Shown: positions 30,501 to 39,844 of the stretch, piece by piece
Layout: the number at the start of each line of letters is the position of its first letter
How positions within the stretch are numbered: position 1 is the stretch's first letter
NCBI GenBank assembly: GCA_019359675.1
Contig: JAHHGX010000071.1
Coordinates: forward strand, 1 to 64,000
Length of the DNA stretch: 64,000 nt
Source: Calothrix sp. FI2-JRJ7
Lineage (GTDB): Bacteria > Cyanobacteriota > Cyanobacteriia > Cyanobacteriales > Nostocaceae
Direction: 5' to 3'
Position numbers and translations under genes: made by a program
Notes under the pieces: model-generated
The model's input: the letters and a program-made list of their open reading frames with translations, nothing else
What the model was told of the DNA's origin: nothing
Database searches by the model: none

Positions 30501-32021
30501 GGTGCCGCGCGCGCGGATGGTGAAAATAGCCTGGGATTCACCAGTGGTATATATAGCAATATTGACATCAACCGTAATACAAATATTGATATTCTTAGAA
30601 ATACTAACGGTGTGGGTGTAGGTAGCAGCGGAAAGATCGATTTTCAAGCGGGTTCCCTTTCTCTAACCAATGGTGCAGGCATTACTGCCAATGTTCGTGG
30701 AGAGGGAAACGCAGGTAAAATTTCGGTTGTAGTTAAAGGTGATGTGTTGTTAGACAGGATTAGCCGATTTTACGATAGTGGAATTTACAGTAATGTGGAA
30801 CCTGGAGCAGTCGGTAAAGCTGAAGGAATCGAACTGACGGCAAACTCTCTTTCTGTTAGTAATGGCGCCCAACTAGCTTCTAGCGCTCTAGGTAGGGAAG
30901 GAAACGCAGGTTTTTTAAGTATTAATACTAAAGAGCTATTAGTACGAGATGGAGGACTAATAACAGTCCGAGCTGCTAACAGTCAAAATGCTGGAGATTT
31001 ACATGTTAAGGCAACCAATGTAACTCTAGATAGTAGTATAATTACTGCCCAAACCGATTCTGGCTCCGAAGGCAACATTAACCTTAATATTGCAAACACA
31101 TTAAATTTACGCAATAACTCGCGTGTATCTGCTGCTACCGTTAATGGGGAGGGCGGGCGATTGCAAGTTAATGCTAATTCTGTAAACATTAATAATAGTG
31201 CTATCACTACCGAAGCCACTGGAGAGGGTGGTATTGCAGGTGCCATAGATATTATTGGTAATAATTTACAACTAAATGATAATTCTCGTGTATTAGCTAC
31301 TACTGCTTCAGGTAACGGTGGCGATATAATTATGAACTTAGCAGATTTATTACTCTTACGTCGGGGCAGCAGTATTTCCACAACCGCAGGACAAGCTCCT
31401 GGTGGCGGCGATGGCGGTAACATTAATATAAATTCTAGATTTGTTGTTGCTGTACCAATAGAAAATAGCAATATAACTGGCAATGCGTATACTGGCAGAG
31501 GTGGGAACATTACTATTACCACCAATGGCATTTATGGATTTGAGTCCGGCGCCCAACCGAGCTTTAACAGAAGTAATATCACGGCCAGTTCTGCGCTTGG
31601 TATTAACGGTACAATCATTTTCAACATTGAAAACGTTGACCCTAGTAGGGGATTAACAGAATTACCTTCTGTCCCAACTGACCCAACCAACCAAATTGCA
31701 GCAGGCTGTCCAGCATCTGGAGATGCATCTTTTGTAGTCACAGGACGGGGAGGACTACCAGATAATCCAAAAACAACGCGGCTTGGTCAAGTAGTTTTGC
31801 AAGATTTTCGAGCTACCGCTACTGGCAGTATAGCAAGTAATGGAAATAATGAATTAGAAATTGAGAATAATCAACTACCAATTATCGAAGCTCAATCTTT
31901 AGTTCTTGACAAGCAGGGCAATGCTGAACTAGTGGCAAATATTCCGTACAATAGCCGCATTTCCTTAAATAATGACATTGATTGTCAAGGTTTAAGACGC
32001 GCGACAAAAGGTACAAAATAA
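27558..32021 (+). CDS. Filamentous-haemagglutinin-like protein (TpsA family)
   Basis: 1487-residue exoprotein of the two-partner secretion type. An N-terminal signal region (ILFLFIFSSIFTAFNFKTIA, about 15-34) is followed by the haemagglutinin N-terminal TPS domain (about 38-150): IEGGAIRNDNLFHSFTEFNV, FANPVGINNILTRVTG, IFGTLGVNGGANLFLINPNG and FIFGTNAKLDV-like strands. The rest is repetitive beta-helix with GNAGNI-x-h-TA and SLSLTNGG motifs. A Cys-containing end (AAGCPASGDAS; NDIDCQGLRR) closes the protein. TpsA proteins leave the cell through a TpsB outer-membrane pore; no tpsB is in the window. A GC-run repeat is inserted in frame at about 28436-28470. Confidence 0.9.
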   Translation: MLRMITTIRKSPWLREILFLFIFSSIFTAFNFKTIAQIIPDKTLGAEKSRVTPSGVKDVIEGGAIRNDNLFHSFTEFNVSNGQQVYFANPVGINNILTRVTGSNISRIFGTLGVNGGANLFLINPNGIIFGTNAKLDVAGSFTATTANSLIFNNYEFSATNPTAPPLLKINVTPGLQYGTIQPLRQISNQGNLSVGQDLTLVGDVLNLQGQLDAANNLTLISNNTTIRDNTTQPFIASAGGNLLVQGNQKLDIFALNHPNSGFFSGGDITLRSANPISGDAHYTSRGNFLITSPLTGGTEGGLGELFSLYDPVIKAGGDVLIGSYIGASLHIIAAGKVEIPQFIRITGADANQGLQETITLSDNTIVAIDGKARPTLDIRAGVDPAAIGTPILPATGAVGFGSPRNFSNTPTSADIKVGTILFANTANTLISGQVFLTNQYRPNPNLQGDIQINNTFGAIGILNNGLTGSRSVNIGSKGSITLNGSIDTSAIAVNNKYSDNGGDVRLLSGGNIIFNNGADLSSFGLLGGNITLKSNGDISFTNANVLSNSYTNVPSITGGDITLAAKSIFINNGSNLIARTYGQGNAGKVTVAASESVFLAEDSNIRSNVEQGASGNANGIEITAKTIELNRGSDLTSETSGAGNAGNIQLTASGAIKIDGENSEQDTSSIRTRVLEGSTGNSGTIEITAGSLSVTNGGFINASTQGRGNAGNINIKVASDLKLDGESIAGEASGIFSEVNSQAVGNPGSIQVTAGSISVLGGAQISSSTAGQGNAGNITINAGSNFSLDGGGRQGFSSLITSGVNSGAVGNAGNIELTANSVSIKSGTRINSSVTGEGNAGNVKITAKGNIELDGENRFGFGSAISSSVDFGAVGNGGNIELTAGSLSLTKGGNILAATGGKGRSNAGNITINVSGDVRLDGETSKGFGTGIASNVAPGVIGDGGAIKLTASNLSLSNGGQIATGIFGEGKGGDITINLSGAARADGENSLGFTSGIYSNIDINRNTNIDILRNTNGVGVGSSGKIDFQAGSLSLTNGAGITANVRGEGNAGKISVVVKGDVLLDRISRFYDSGIYSNVEPGAVGKAEGIELTANSLSVSNGAQLASSALGREGNAGFLSINTKELLVRDGGLITVRAANSQNAGDLHVKATNVTLDSSIITAQTDSGSEGNINLNIANTLNLRNNSRVSAATVNGEGGRLQVNANSVNINNSAITTEATGEGGIAGAIDIIGNNLQLNDNSRVLATTASGNGGDIIMNLADLLLLRRGSSISTTAGQAPGGGDGGNININSRFVVAVPIENSNITGNAYTGRGGNITITTNGIYGFESGAQPSFNRSNITASSALGINGTIIFNIENVDPSRGLTELPSVPTDPTNQIAAGCPASGDASFVVTGRGGLPDNPKTTRLGQVVLQDFRATATGSIASNGNNELEIENNQLPIIEAQSLVLDKQGNAELVANIPYNSRISLNNDIDCQGLRRATKGTK
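28436..28470. repeat. G/C-run repeat within the TpsA gene
   Basis: A C-run followed by TCACAGGGGGGACTGAGGGG, a type of element normally intergenic (a similar one is at 14279-14306), here translated as SPLTGGTEGGLGE without breaking the frame. Confidence 0.6.
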
Positions 32022-32093
32022 AATGTCGCGTTCAGTACCTGTTTATAAGGAAATTATCTAAATTTAAATTTATTGTACCTCATGAAAGGAATC

Positions 32094-32272
32094 TTACAAT
32101 ACGGCGCTCAACGGCCAACACAAATTAGCAACCAAGGTAATTTATCTGTACGGCAAGATGGCAATATTTAACCCTTGTTAGTGACGTATTGAATTTACAA
32201 GGTCAACTAAATGGTGTAAACAATTTAACTTTAAACGGTAATAATACTACAACTATCACTGATAATACAACC
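32094..32272 (+). pseudogene. Fragment of a second TpsA-like gene
   Basis: About 180 bases closely matching 28083-28256 within the intact TpsA gene, including ACAAATTAGCAACCAAGGTA and GACGTATTGAATTT. The fragment has a small deletion and stop codons (GCAATATTTAACCC) and no flanking TPS domain. It is a duplicated and decayed piece lying between tpsA and the NOS gene. Confidence 0.88.
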
Positions 32273-32350
32273 AAGGGTATATATTTACCACACAGGCGTA
32301 GAGGACACAGAGAAGAGAATAGGAAAAATTTGAAATCAATAATAAATATT

Positions 32351-32390
32351 AAAAAGTAGGAAAAGTACGAAAGGTAGGGAAAGTAAGAAA
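32351..32390. repeat. 9-base periodic array before the NOS gene
   Basis: Four consecutive 9-base units of the form AAAGTAGGA/AAAGTACGA/AAGGTAGGG/AAAGTAAGA, the third such array in the window. Preceded at 32288-32325 by a CACAGGCGTAGAGGACACAG repeat. Confidence 0.75.
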
Positions 32391-32411
32391 ATGTGTCAAC
32401 TTAGTAACTTA

Positions 32412-32431
32412 ACCTCGTTAAATAACGAGGT
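32412..32431. promoter_or_regulatory. Palindrome upstream of the NOS gene
   Basis: ACCTCGTTAAATAACGAGGT: 9-base arms around a 2-base centre, 75 bases before the ATG at 32507. The short centre and lack of a T run favour a protein-binding site over a terminator. It is the best candidate operator for the NOS gene; the binding protein is unknown. Confidence 0.5.
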
Positions 32432-32506
32432 AATAAATTAGAATATATTTACTAAACATGTGTGCTGCACAGGCAACCAAACTTCTAAGCTGCGAAATTG
32501 AATTTC

Positions 32507-35500
32507 ATGATAAATGGCAATCAGAGAACTATCCACTTAACTGAAGTGTCCGCTATCGACCTACCTACTTCAGCTAATTACAAGTACAAATGTCGCATAC
32601 AGGTGATTTCAAATGAAGGGCAACCTTTGTTACAAAAGGATTTGCTCACTCGAAATCAACCAAACTGGTTGCTTGATGTCAAGAATAAAGGAGACTGTTC
32701 GATAGCTATTACTTTGTGCTATCGCAAAGGAGATATTAGTCATCCTTGGCAAGACGCAGCAACGGTACAATTTGCTACACAGGATTGTTTGAATGGTCAG
32801 CGTAGTAGTGAGCAGGAGTGGGCTATCCCAACATGGCTTGAAGCGCCGCAGCTAAAAATAAAAACTCGCTTGACCCAAAGTAACAATGAGGAAACTGGTA
32901 GCGCAGTAACAGTGCTTGGAAATAATAAACAAAATTTTAATATTCAGAGTCGAGAGAATAAAGCTGAGGATGAATTTAAACTTCCAGAAGCTGTACCTTT
33001 AACACCGCAAGACGAAGTAATTATCAAAGATGTATGGAATAAGTTGCGTGCGTGGAAAGAATTGCAAATGGAAAAATTCTTGAAGCGTTTGCTGTTAGAG
33101 GCGCCAGAACTTGAGTATGTTTTTGGAGAAACAATCGACAGCATGAGCGATTATTTCTTCGAGTTTTTTGACTGCTGTATTCATAAACTTCAACCAGAAA
33201 CTCAGAATATAGTCGGAGAACCCTTAATGGGTGTACCTCCGGAAAAAGGAAATGGCTTAGATACGGTTGAAGATTATGGGCAGTTGTTCGCTGACCTTGG
33301 AATGCGTCCACACCATTGGCTTAAAGCACGACAAGTATGGATGTGGATGCTACCGTCAATTCCTTATTTAGAAGAATATGACCGTCAAGATTTAGAAAGG
33401 AGCGCCAACTCTGCCCTTTACCGCTTTTTCAATATTTATGTAATTTTACCAATGGTAGAAGCTCTCGAACGCTACGAGTTAGCTTTGCCTCCAGAAATGC
33501 TAGAACGCATGGCAGACTCTTGGCAAGTTTTTAGCCAAAATAAGCAAGAAATGGGAAGTGTATTTTATCAAACTTTGTTTGAAAAGTATCCCTTTGTGTT
33601 ACCCATTTTTGGACGGGCAGATATGGATTATTTGTCCTTACACTTGTTCCAATCGTTAGAATTTCTCATGCGATGCCTTAGAAGTGAGAAAACTAATGAC
33701 TTATTAATGGAATTAAGGTATTTAGGGCAGTTACACGGTAGTGTAGGAGTACCATCCTGTGCTTACCCTGCGATTTCAGATACGATGTTTGTTCTTTTTG
33801 AAAAGTACGTTCCTGATTTTACATTAGGGTTGCGGCAGGCATGGCAAACTTTGTTTAATCGTGTCACTAATATAATGAAGTTGCCCAAGTTAAATGAGGA
33901 GCGACTGCTTAAAAAAGCAAAGCAATATTTAGATATTATTGCTCATGAACAAGCTTGGGAACCAGAAGATAAAGCACGACGTTGGACAGAAATTCAAGAA
34001 GAAGTCCAAGCTACAGGTACATATACTCATACATACGAAGAACTAGCTTATGGCGCCCAATTAGCTTGGCGTAATGCTTCAAAATGTATTGGGCGGATTC
34101 AGTGGAATAATATGGTAGTGCGTGATAAACGCCATATTACCGACCCAGACGAAATGTTCACTGAATTAGTAGAGCATTTACGGCTAGCTACTAACGGTGG
34201 TAACATTCAAATTACCATGACTGCCTTTCGTCCCAAGCAACCGAAAGAAAACTGGGGACCTCGAATTTGGAATCCACAGCTAGTTCGCTACGCTGCATAC
34301 GAACAACCAGATGGTAGCATCATGGGTGACAAAGCCAATTTCGAGTTAACAAAAGCAGTTATTAAATTAGGCTGGAACCCACCGCAACCGCGCACACCTT
34401 ACGATATTCTACCGTTGGTAATTGAAGTACCGGGCATGGCACCGAAGCTTTACGAATTACCATTAGAAGAGATATTAGAAGTTGAAATCGAACACCCAAC
34501 AGTTGCCGATTTTAAATCTTTAGGTTTTCGTTGGTATGCTGTTCCTGCAATTAGTAACTTCCGAATGGATATTGGTGGCATTACCTACGGTTGCATACCC
34601 TTTAATGGTTGGTACATGGGTACTGAAATAGCGCGCGACTTTTTGGAAGATTGGCGTTATGACAAAATGGAAGAAATTGCCAAAGTTCTCAAACTGGATA
34701 CAAGTTCCGAACAAACTTTGTGGCGTGATAGAGTGGCTTTAGAACTTAATATTGCAGTATTATATTCCTTCCAAAAAGCCAAAGTGACAATGGTAGACCA
34801 CCAGTCAGCATCACGGCAATTTTTGGCACATGACTTACGCGAGAAAAAAGCAGGACGCGAATGTCCAGGTGATTTTGGTTGGGTTGTACCCCCTGCTGGA
34901 GGTAGTGCTTGTCCAGTATGGCACCATCAAATGCGCGACTTTTACCTCGAACCAGCTTATCATCATGCCGCTGACCGCTGGGCACTTGAAGACGGTATTG
35001 ACTTAGAAAAACTGATTACTACAAATAACGTAGACGAAGATAAGCAAGACCGCATATTAATTCTATATGCATCTGAAACAGGTACAGCCGAAGCCTTCGC
35101 GCGTAAAGCTGCCCGTCAGTTAGTAAAATTCCGTGCCAAGGTAATGACGCTTGATGAGTATGATACAAATACCTTAGCATCTGAAAAGCTTCTACTTATC
35201 GTTACTTCAACTTTTGGTAACGGCGAAATACCCTCAAACGGCAAAAAATTCATGCAATGGTTGAAAAAACAGCCATCTGGTTCCCTTACAGGCTTAAATT
35301 ATTCTGTATTGGGAATTGGCAGTACTGTTTATGAATACTTCTGCGCTGCTGGTATTACTTTAGATAAGGTGTTAGCAAAAGCTGGCGCCAATTCTATTGT
35401 GCCGTTACATAAAGGTGACGAAATTAAAGGACAAGCCGATACGTTCAAAAATTGGCTAGGACTAGTTTCGCGCGTATTAGGTGAGGATGTTTCTTCTGCT

Positions 35501-36925
35501 GATGCTAGTAGTACGGCGCCAAAACTTAACGTTACATTCTTGAATGCTAATGATGCTGCAAACATTACACCAATACAAGTAAGCGGTGATAAAACTATTG
35601 AAGTACCATTAGTAGCAAATCAAGAACTTCTTCAAGAAGTAATTCCAGGTAGCCGTTCAACTAGATATATCGTTTTTGACATTGCCAATACTGATTTACA
35701 ATATGAAACAGGCGACCACGTAGCTGTTTATCCTTGTAATGCAGAAGAAATAGTAAATCGTCTTTGTACTCGAATTGGAGTCACAAGCGACACTTGTTTT
35801 ACAGCTAACTACGTAACAGCCAATGGCACACCAACCGATGGCAAGGCACCCTTTACAGTACCAACAACTGTAGGTCAAGTACTTAGAGAAGAACTCGATT
35901 TAGCTTTACGCGAACCGTTTAGCGACCTGCTGTCATACATGTATACAGCAGCAGCACCCGAAGATAAACAACGCTTGGAAACTTGGTTAGAACTACTTCG
36001 ACTTCCAGACGACCATCCCGAAGGGCACGCGCTCAAGAAAAATATTACAGATAACTTCATGAGCGTTATTGACTTGTTCGATGAATTCCCAAGTGTCAAT
36101 ATTACCCTTGGCACCTTAATAGAATTACTACCCAAGCAAAAACCTCGTCTTTACTCAATTTCCTCCTCTCCTTTACTTCATCCCCAACACATTCAAATAA
36201 CCGTTGGTGTATTGCAAATCAAAACCGACGTAGGTAAAGTTCGTCAAGGACTATGTTCTAACTACCTAGCCCGATTAGAAGTTGGAGCAAAAGTTCGCAT
36301 TGGCGTGCGTACCTCTACTTTCCGTCCTCCCAGCGACCCAGATGCAGTTATGCTCATGGTCGGGCCAGGTACCGGAGTATCTCCATTAATTGCCTTCCTT
36401 CAATATCGTCAAGCATTATTGCAACAAGGACAACACTTAAGCAACGCAAGTCTGTATTTTGGTTGCCGTAACCATAGTGACTTTATTTATCAAGAACAAT
36501 TACAAACGTGGCAAAATCAAGGTGTTTTATCTGGCTTAGAGATAGCATTCTCCCGCGTCGGTGCCCAAAAAATGTACGTACAAAATCTCATGGAGCAAAA
36601 CCCAGAAAAACTTTGGCGCCAACTCTCACATCCCAAATGTCACTACTACGTTTGCGGAGATGCCAAAATGGCGGACGATGTATTTGAAGTAATGTTATCA
36701 ATAGCCAAAACTGAGGGTGGGTTAACACACATTGAAGCAGTAGACTTTTTCGACAAAATGAAACAAGAAAAGCGCTTCCATAGCGACGTTTGGGGTGTAA
36801 CACTCAACTACAAACAAGCTATCAAACAAGTGCAAAAAGACAACTACTCAAAAGCTGAAAAATGGCTCAACCGTGTGCAACAATCAGCAGAACAGGTGCC
36901 AGTTAAGGAAGTAGTAAGTGTATAA
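32507..36925 (+). CDS. nos: Nitric oxide synthase with N-terminal globin-like region
   Basis: 1472-residue single-chain NOS that should oxidise L-arginine to citrulline and NO using NADPH. Parts in order: beta-rich N-terminal region (1-160); two consecutive globin-like helical segments (about 163-325 and 330-470, the second with candidate proximal His410 in LGQLHGSVG); NOS oxygenase (about 480-840) with haem-ligand Cys527 in [13 protein letters not shown], arginine-binding Glu707 in GWYMGTEI and pterin-site [21 protein letters not shown] domain ([14 protein letters not shown], about 848; [12 protein letters not shown]); FAD domain (RLYSISSSP, about 1213; GLCSNYL); NADPH domain ([13 protein letters not shown], about 1286; [12 protein letters not shown]). 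No basic calmodulin-binding helix separates oxygenase and FMN parts. It matches the Synechococcus PCC 7335 type in size and order. ATG 32507 is preferred to TTG 32498. Confidence 0.96.
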   Translation: MINGNQRTIHLTEVSAIDLPTSANYKYKCRIQVISNEGQPLLQKDLLTRNQPNWLLDVKNKGDCSIAITLCYRKGDISHPWQDAATVQFATQDCLNGQRSSEQEWAIPTWLEAPQLKIKTRLTQSNNEETGSAVTVLGNNKQNFNIQSRENKAEDEFKLPEAVPLTPQDEVIIKDVWNKLRAWKELQMEKFLKRLLLEAPELEYVFGETIDSMSDYFFEFFDCCIHKLQPETQNIVGEPLMGVPPEKGNGLDTVEDYGQLFADLGMRPHHWLKARQVWMWMLPSIPYLEEYDRQDLERSANSALYRFFNIYVILPMVEALERYELALPPEMLERMADSWQVFSQNKQEMGSVFYQTLFEKYPFVLPIFGRADMDYLSLHLFQSLEFLMRCLRSEKTNDLLMELRYLGQLHGSVGVPSCAYPAISDTMFVLFEKYVPDFTLGLRQAWQTLFNRVTNIMKLPKLNEERLLKKAKQYLDIIAHEQAWEPEDKARRWTEIQEEVQATGTYTHTYEELAYGAQLAWRNASKCIGRIQWNNMVVRDKRHITDPDEMFTELVEHLRLATNGGNIQITMTAFRPKQPKENWGPRIWNPQLVRYAAYEQPDGSIMGDKANFELTKAVIKLGWNPPQPRTPYDILPLVIEVPGMAPKLYELPLEEILEVEIEHPTVADFKSLGFRWYAVPAISNFRMDIGGITYGCIPFNGWYMGTEIARDFLEDWRYDKMEEIAKVLKLDTSSEQTLWRDRVALELNIAVLYSFQKAKVTMVDHQSASRQFLAHDLREKKAGRECPGDFGWVVPPAGGSACPVWHHQMRDFYLEPAYHHAADRWALEDGIDLEKLITTNNVDEDKQDRILILYASETGTAEAFARKAARQLVKFRAKVMTLDEYDTNTLASEKLLLIVTSTFGNGEIPSNGKKFMQWLKKQPSGSLTGLNYSVLGIGSTVYEYFCAAGITLDKVLAKAGANSIVPLHKGDEIKGQADTFKNWLGLVSRVLGEDVSSADASSTAPKLNVTFLNANDAANITPIQVSGDKTIEVPLVANQELLQEVIPGSRSTRYIVFDIANTDLQYETGDHVAVYPCNAEEIVNRLCTRIGVTSDTCFTANYVTANGTPTDGKAPFTVPTTVGQVLREELDLALREPFSDLLSYMYTAAAPEDKQRLETWLELLRLPDDHPEGHALKKNITDNFMSVIDLFDEFPSVNITLGTLIELLPKQKPRLYSISSSPLLHPQHIQITVGVLQIKTDVGKVRQGLCSNYLARLEVGAKVRIGVRTSTFRPPSDPDAVMLMVGPGTGVSPLIAFLQYRQALLQQGQHLSNASLYFGCRNHSDFIYQEQLQTWQNQGVLSGLEIAFSRVGAQKMYVQNLMEQNPEKLWRQLSHPKCHYYVCGDAKMADDVFEVMLSIAKTEGGLTHIEAVDFFDKMKQEKRFHSDVWGVTLNYKQAIKQVQKDNYSKAEKWLNRVQQSAEQVPVKEVVSV

Positions 36926-36944
36926 AATGGCTGTGTAACAAATA

Positions 36945-36967
36945 GTTCCCACCCTACATGTGGGAAC
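36945..36967. terminator. Hairpin downstream of NOS
   Basis: GTTCCCAC-N7-GTGGGAAC, a perfect 8-base stem starting 20 bases after the NOS stop. No T run follows, so factor-independent termination is uncertain. Confidence 0.5.
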
Positions 36968-36981
36968 ACCAACGCTACTAA

Positions 36982-37049
36982 ATGGAGGCTTTGCGTAACC
37001 CAACTTGCGTCTTGGAAACGTTGGGTTCCCTTCCTCCACCCAACCTACG
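36982..37049. repeat. GTTGGGTTACGCAAAG-type dispersed repeat
   Basis: GGAGGCTTTGCGTAACCCAA at 36984 and the opposing GTTGGGTTCCC...CCACCCAACCTAC at 37020-37049. Related copies: 5453-5505, 42160-42190 and 53602-53634. Confidence 0.75.
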
Positions 37050-37154
37050 ATTTTTCGCGTTTGTAAGCTATCCCTTGCAGTATTGGAAGCGGCTGTTATG
37101 CATTATATACTACACTTTACAGCCGCACTCAATTATTTATCTTGCTTTAACTAT

Positions 37155-37823
37155 TTATTTAGCTAGCGGTGAATTGTCGTATTGTGCAAGTAAATCAGCA
37201 GGGTTATCGTATATTGCTATAGCGTCGCGCAATTGGCTATCATCAAAACCACCACAGCGAAATGCTATCACTTTTACTCCGGCTTTACCCGCAGATTCGA
37301 TATCGTAAGGAGTGTCTCCAAGCATTATTACTTCTTGTGGCGCCATTCCTATTTTCTCTAAGGCTGCTTCAACTATATCTGGTTCGGGTTTTGAGGACTT
37401 TGCATCACTTGAAGTTGCTGCATTCTCTTCACTCAACAGGTCATCAACACCTGCTGCTTTTAGTAATACGCTTAGTTCTTCAGTTGTTGCCGAACTAGCT
37501 ATCATTGTTTTTAGACCATCGTTTTGCACCTTCATAATTAAATCGTGTGTTCCAGGTGCAGGCGCCAGAGTTTTACCAAATTTATTAATTATCAACTCTT
37601 TACGACGGTCGGCAATTTTTTTACCTTCACCTTCTTCACTCGATAAATCAGGAGCAAACTTCGGTACTACCTGGTCTCCACCCATCCCTATTAAAGGACG
37701 AACTTGGTCGAACTCTACCGTATATCCAAAGTCGGCAAACGCTTCAACCCAAGCTTGTGCATGAGCATCATTACTTATAACAAGCGTGCCATCAATATCT
37801 AAAAGTACACCCTTAAGTGACAT
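37155..37823 (-). CDS. HAD-superfamily phosphatase (phosphoglycolate/beta-PGM-like)
   Basis: 222-residue haloacid-dehalogenase hydrolase. Motif I LLDIDGTLV gives nucleophile Asp9 and acid/base Asp11; motif II is MIASSATT (Ser about 111); motif III Lys is in SKPEPDIVEAAL; motif IV is LGDTPYDIESA with Mg-binding Asp. The helical cap (about 18-90, ending FGKTLAPAPGTHDLI) places it among subfamily I proteins such as phosphoglycolate phosphatases or beta-phosphoglucomutases. The substrate cannot be fixed from sequence. It is a single gene divergent from the GT39-type gene. Confidence 0.9.
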   Translation of the reverse strand: MSLKGVLLDIDGTLVISNDAHAQAWVEAFADFGYTVEFDQVRPLIGMGGDQVVPKFAPDLSSEEGEGKKIADRRKELIINKFGKTLAPAPGTHDLIMKVQNDGLKTMIASSATTEELSVLLKAAGVDDLLSEENAATSSDAKSSKPEPDIVEAALEKIGMAPQEVIMLGDTPYDIESAGKAGVKVIAFRCGGFDDSQLRDAIAIYDNPADLLAQYDNSPLAK

Positions 37824-38017
37824 TGTTTTATTCCATCAATTAGTTCTTTTAAACTACTGCCTAAGCTCATGGAAAAACCTCATCCTATGGTTTGTATAAT
37901 TTGAGCATGTAATTTGAACCATTGGTAAGATGAAACCCGTACTCGAATATTTTGTTACACAAAAGCACAGTTTTACGTTAGGTTATTCAAGTTGGAATTA
38001 TATGTGTAGAGATAAGA

Positions 38018-39673
38018 ATGCAAGTAGCCCAGAAAAGGATGGCTAAGAAAACTAACAAGCTAGCGGTTAATTTGCTGCTTGGTGGACTAATATTTAGAAG
38101 TTTTATTGCTTTCTGGCTTTATCCGAGCTTTGATGAAGCATATTACTACGTTTACAGCCTGCACTTAGACTGGAGTTACTTCGACCATCCACTTCTCGTA
38201 GCTTTTTCTACTGGTTTGGGACCCTGGTTAACTGGTAATGTATCCCAATTTACTATTCGCTTAGGCGCCTTGATTTTACATACAGGTAGTTTAGTACTAT
38301 TGTATTTAACAAGTGCCAGATTATTTTCAGTCAAAGCAGCGACATTAACATTGGCAATTGCCACAGTAACACCAATATATCAACTTGCGTTTGGTACATT
38401 CGCTTTACCCGATAATCCGCTAATGTTTTTCTGGTCTGCTAGTTTATATTGTGCGGTTTGCGAGTTTTTTAAGCAAGATGAAGATTTTCTAGCAAGTGAA
38501 TATATTCCTAGTTACCGTTTAACTATTCTTTCGGTTTTAGTTGGTTTAGCTTGTTTAAGTAAATATCACGGTTTTATTTTAGGATTTGGACTAGTTGGTT
38601 TTTGCTTAACTAGTCAGCAGCATCGCAGAGTTTTTAGTTCTGTTTGGACATGGTTAGGAGTTGGATTATTTTTGCTAACTATATCACCGATTTTATATTG
38701 GAATATTCAACATGACTGGGTTTCGTTTCTTTTTCAGTCAGAGCGCGCGGTGCCTAGAGTCGGCTATAATTTTCTAAATGTTTTACTAGTATGTTTAGTT
38801 GGTATTGGTTATTTATTTCCCACTATAGGGTTTCCATTGTGGCGCATTACATTAAAAACCACAATCAATCAAATTCGTCAAGTATTTTCTAAAAAGTTTA
38901 TAGATGCAGATTGTAAAGAATTCAAACAATTTAAAGACCAAAAAAACATATTTATATTGTGGTTATCTTTACCCTTAATTTTAGGATTTAACTTAATAGG
39001 AGGATACCGTCAGATATTACCAGCTTGGTCAATGCCAGGATTTTGGGGAGCAACTTTACTACTAGGACAGCAAGCTGTAATTTGGTATAATCGTTCTAAA
39101 CGTTCAGTATGGAGATGGTTAACAGGTACAGGTGTTGCAGTTTCAACAATTTTATTATTTCTTTTACTGCATATTACAACAGGTACACTGCAAAAACCTG
39201 GTAACTTTGCAATACTTGGGGGATTTGTGGCGCCGCAAAATGACCCATCTTCTACAGAATTAATAGACATTCAACAAGTACGAAGCGGTTTTGCAGAGTC
39301 TGAGCTATTACGCGAAGCTTTAAAAAATTCTAACTTTATATTTACCAACCGCTACTATTATGGTGGACTCATCGCAATGGCACTCCACCCCATATCTAAC
39401 ATACCAATTACCTGTTTTGATATTGGTTATGATATACGTGGGTTTGCATTTTGGTCAAAACCAGATGAATGGCTAGGCAAAGACGCTTTATATATTACAA
39501 CCGAAGCATTCATCACCAGAAAAGATTTAATGACAAGCTACAAATCTCACTTTAACAGCTTCAACGAAATTGCAAAAGTCCCAATTAAACGCGGAGGTGT
39601 AGTTGTAAACAATATTCACGTATATCAAGCAAAAACACTACTAAAACCATATCCGCGCGCGTATGGAATATGA
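38018..39673 (+). CDS. GT39/ArnT-type membrane glycosyltransferase
   Basis: 551-residue multi-pass membrane protein. After the first membrane helix comes the diagnostic periplasmic loop FDEAYYYVYSLHLDWSYFDH with acidic residues and a DHPLL motif, as in PMT/ArnT glycosyltransferases that use a polyprenyl-phosphate sugar donor. About ten further hydrophobic segments follow (e.g. LILHTGSLVLLYLTSARLF, ILSVLVGLACLSKYHG, GLFLLTISPILYWNIQ, VSTILLFLLLHITTG), then a soluble C-terminal part (about 400-551). It probably glycosylates a lipid or surface polymer. ATG at 38039 (MAKKTNKLAV) is an alternative start. Acceptor unknown. Confidence 0.87.
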   Translation: MQVAQKRMAKKTNKLAVNLLLGGLIFRSFIAFWLYPSFDEAYYYVYSLHLDWSYFDHPLLVAFSTGLGPWLTGNVSQFTIRLGALILHTGSLVLLYLTSARLFSVKAATLTLAIATVTPIYQLAFGTFALPDNPLMFFWSASLYCAVCEFFKQDEDFLASEYIPSYRLTILSVLVGLACLSKYHGFILGFGLVGFCLTSQQHRRVFSSVWTWLGVGLFLLTISPILYWNIQHDWVSFLFQSERAVPRVGYNFLNVLLVCLVGIGYLFPTIGFPLWRITLKTTINQIRQVFSKKFIDADCKEFKQFKDQKNIFILWLSLPLILGFNLIGGYRQILPAWSMPGFWGATLLLGQQAVIWYNRSKRSVWRWLTGTGVAVSTILLFLLLHITTGTLQKPGNFAILGGFVAPQNDPSSTELIDIQQVRSGFAESELLREALKNSNFIFTNRYYYGGLIAMALHPISNIPITCFDIGYDIRGFAFWSKPDEWLGKDALYITTEAFITRKDLMTSYKSHFNSFNEIAKVPIKRGGVVVNNIHVYQAKTLLKPYPRAYGI

Positions 39674-39739
39674 ATTCTGCCGCACGTTTATAGATAGCAG
39701 TTTTTAGCCAAGTGAAGTAAAGATTAAATTAATAAATTT

Positions 39740-39771
39740 CTTGTGGGGTGGGCATCCTTGCCGCCCTCATG
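39740..39771. repeat. CTTGTGG...GGCATCC dispersed repeat
   Basis: CTTGTGGGGTGGGCATCCTT, a member of the family also at 40925-40957, 46478-46506, 49011-49040, 60370-60391 and 61359-61432. Members carry a short stem around TCC(C). Confidence 0.7.
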
Positions 39772-39844
39772 TACTTCATTAGAACAGGAAAAAACATATA
39801 TTGCGTCTTTACAAATCTTCTCCCAGCTTACTTAACGTACTAAT

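Noticed and set aside
29810-30571. 253-codon minus-strand frame within tpsA
   Set aside because: Shadow of the repetitive haemagglutinin gene, with biased Pro/Leu/Ser composition and no family resemblance.
30983-31531. 182-codon minus-strand frame within tpsA
   Set aside because: Same cause as the neighbouring antisense frame; no protein features.
32498-32506. TTG as NOS start
   Set aside because: The ATG three codons later is available and standard; nothing favours the TTG.
37312-37764. 150-codon plus-strand frame opposite the HAD gene
   Set aside because: Antisense of a clear HAD phosphatase; Ser-rich with no motif.
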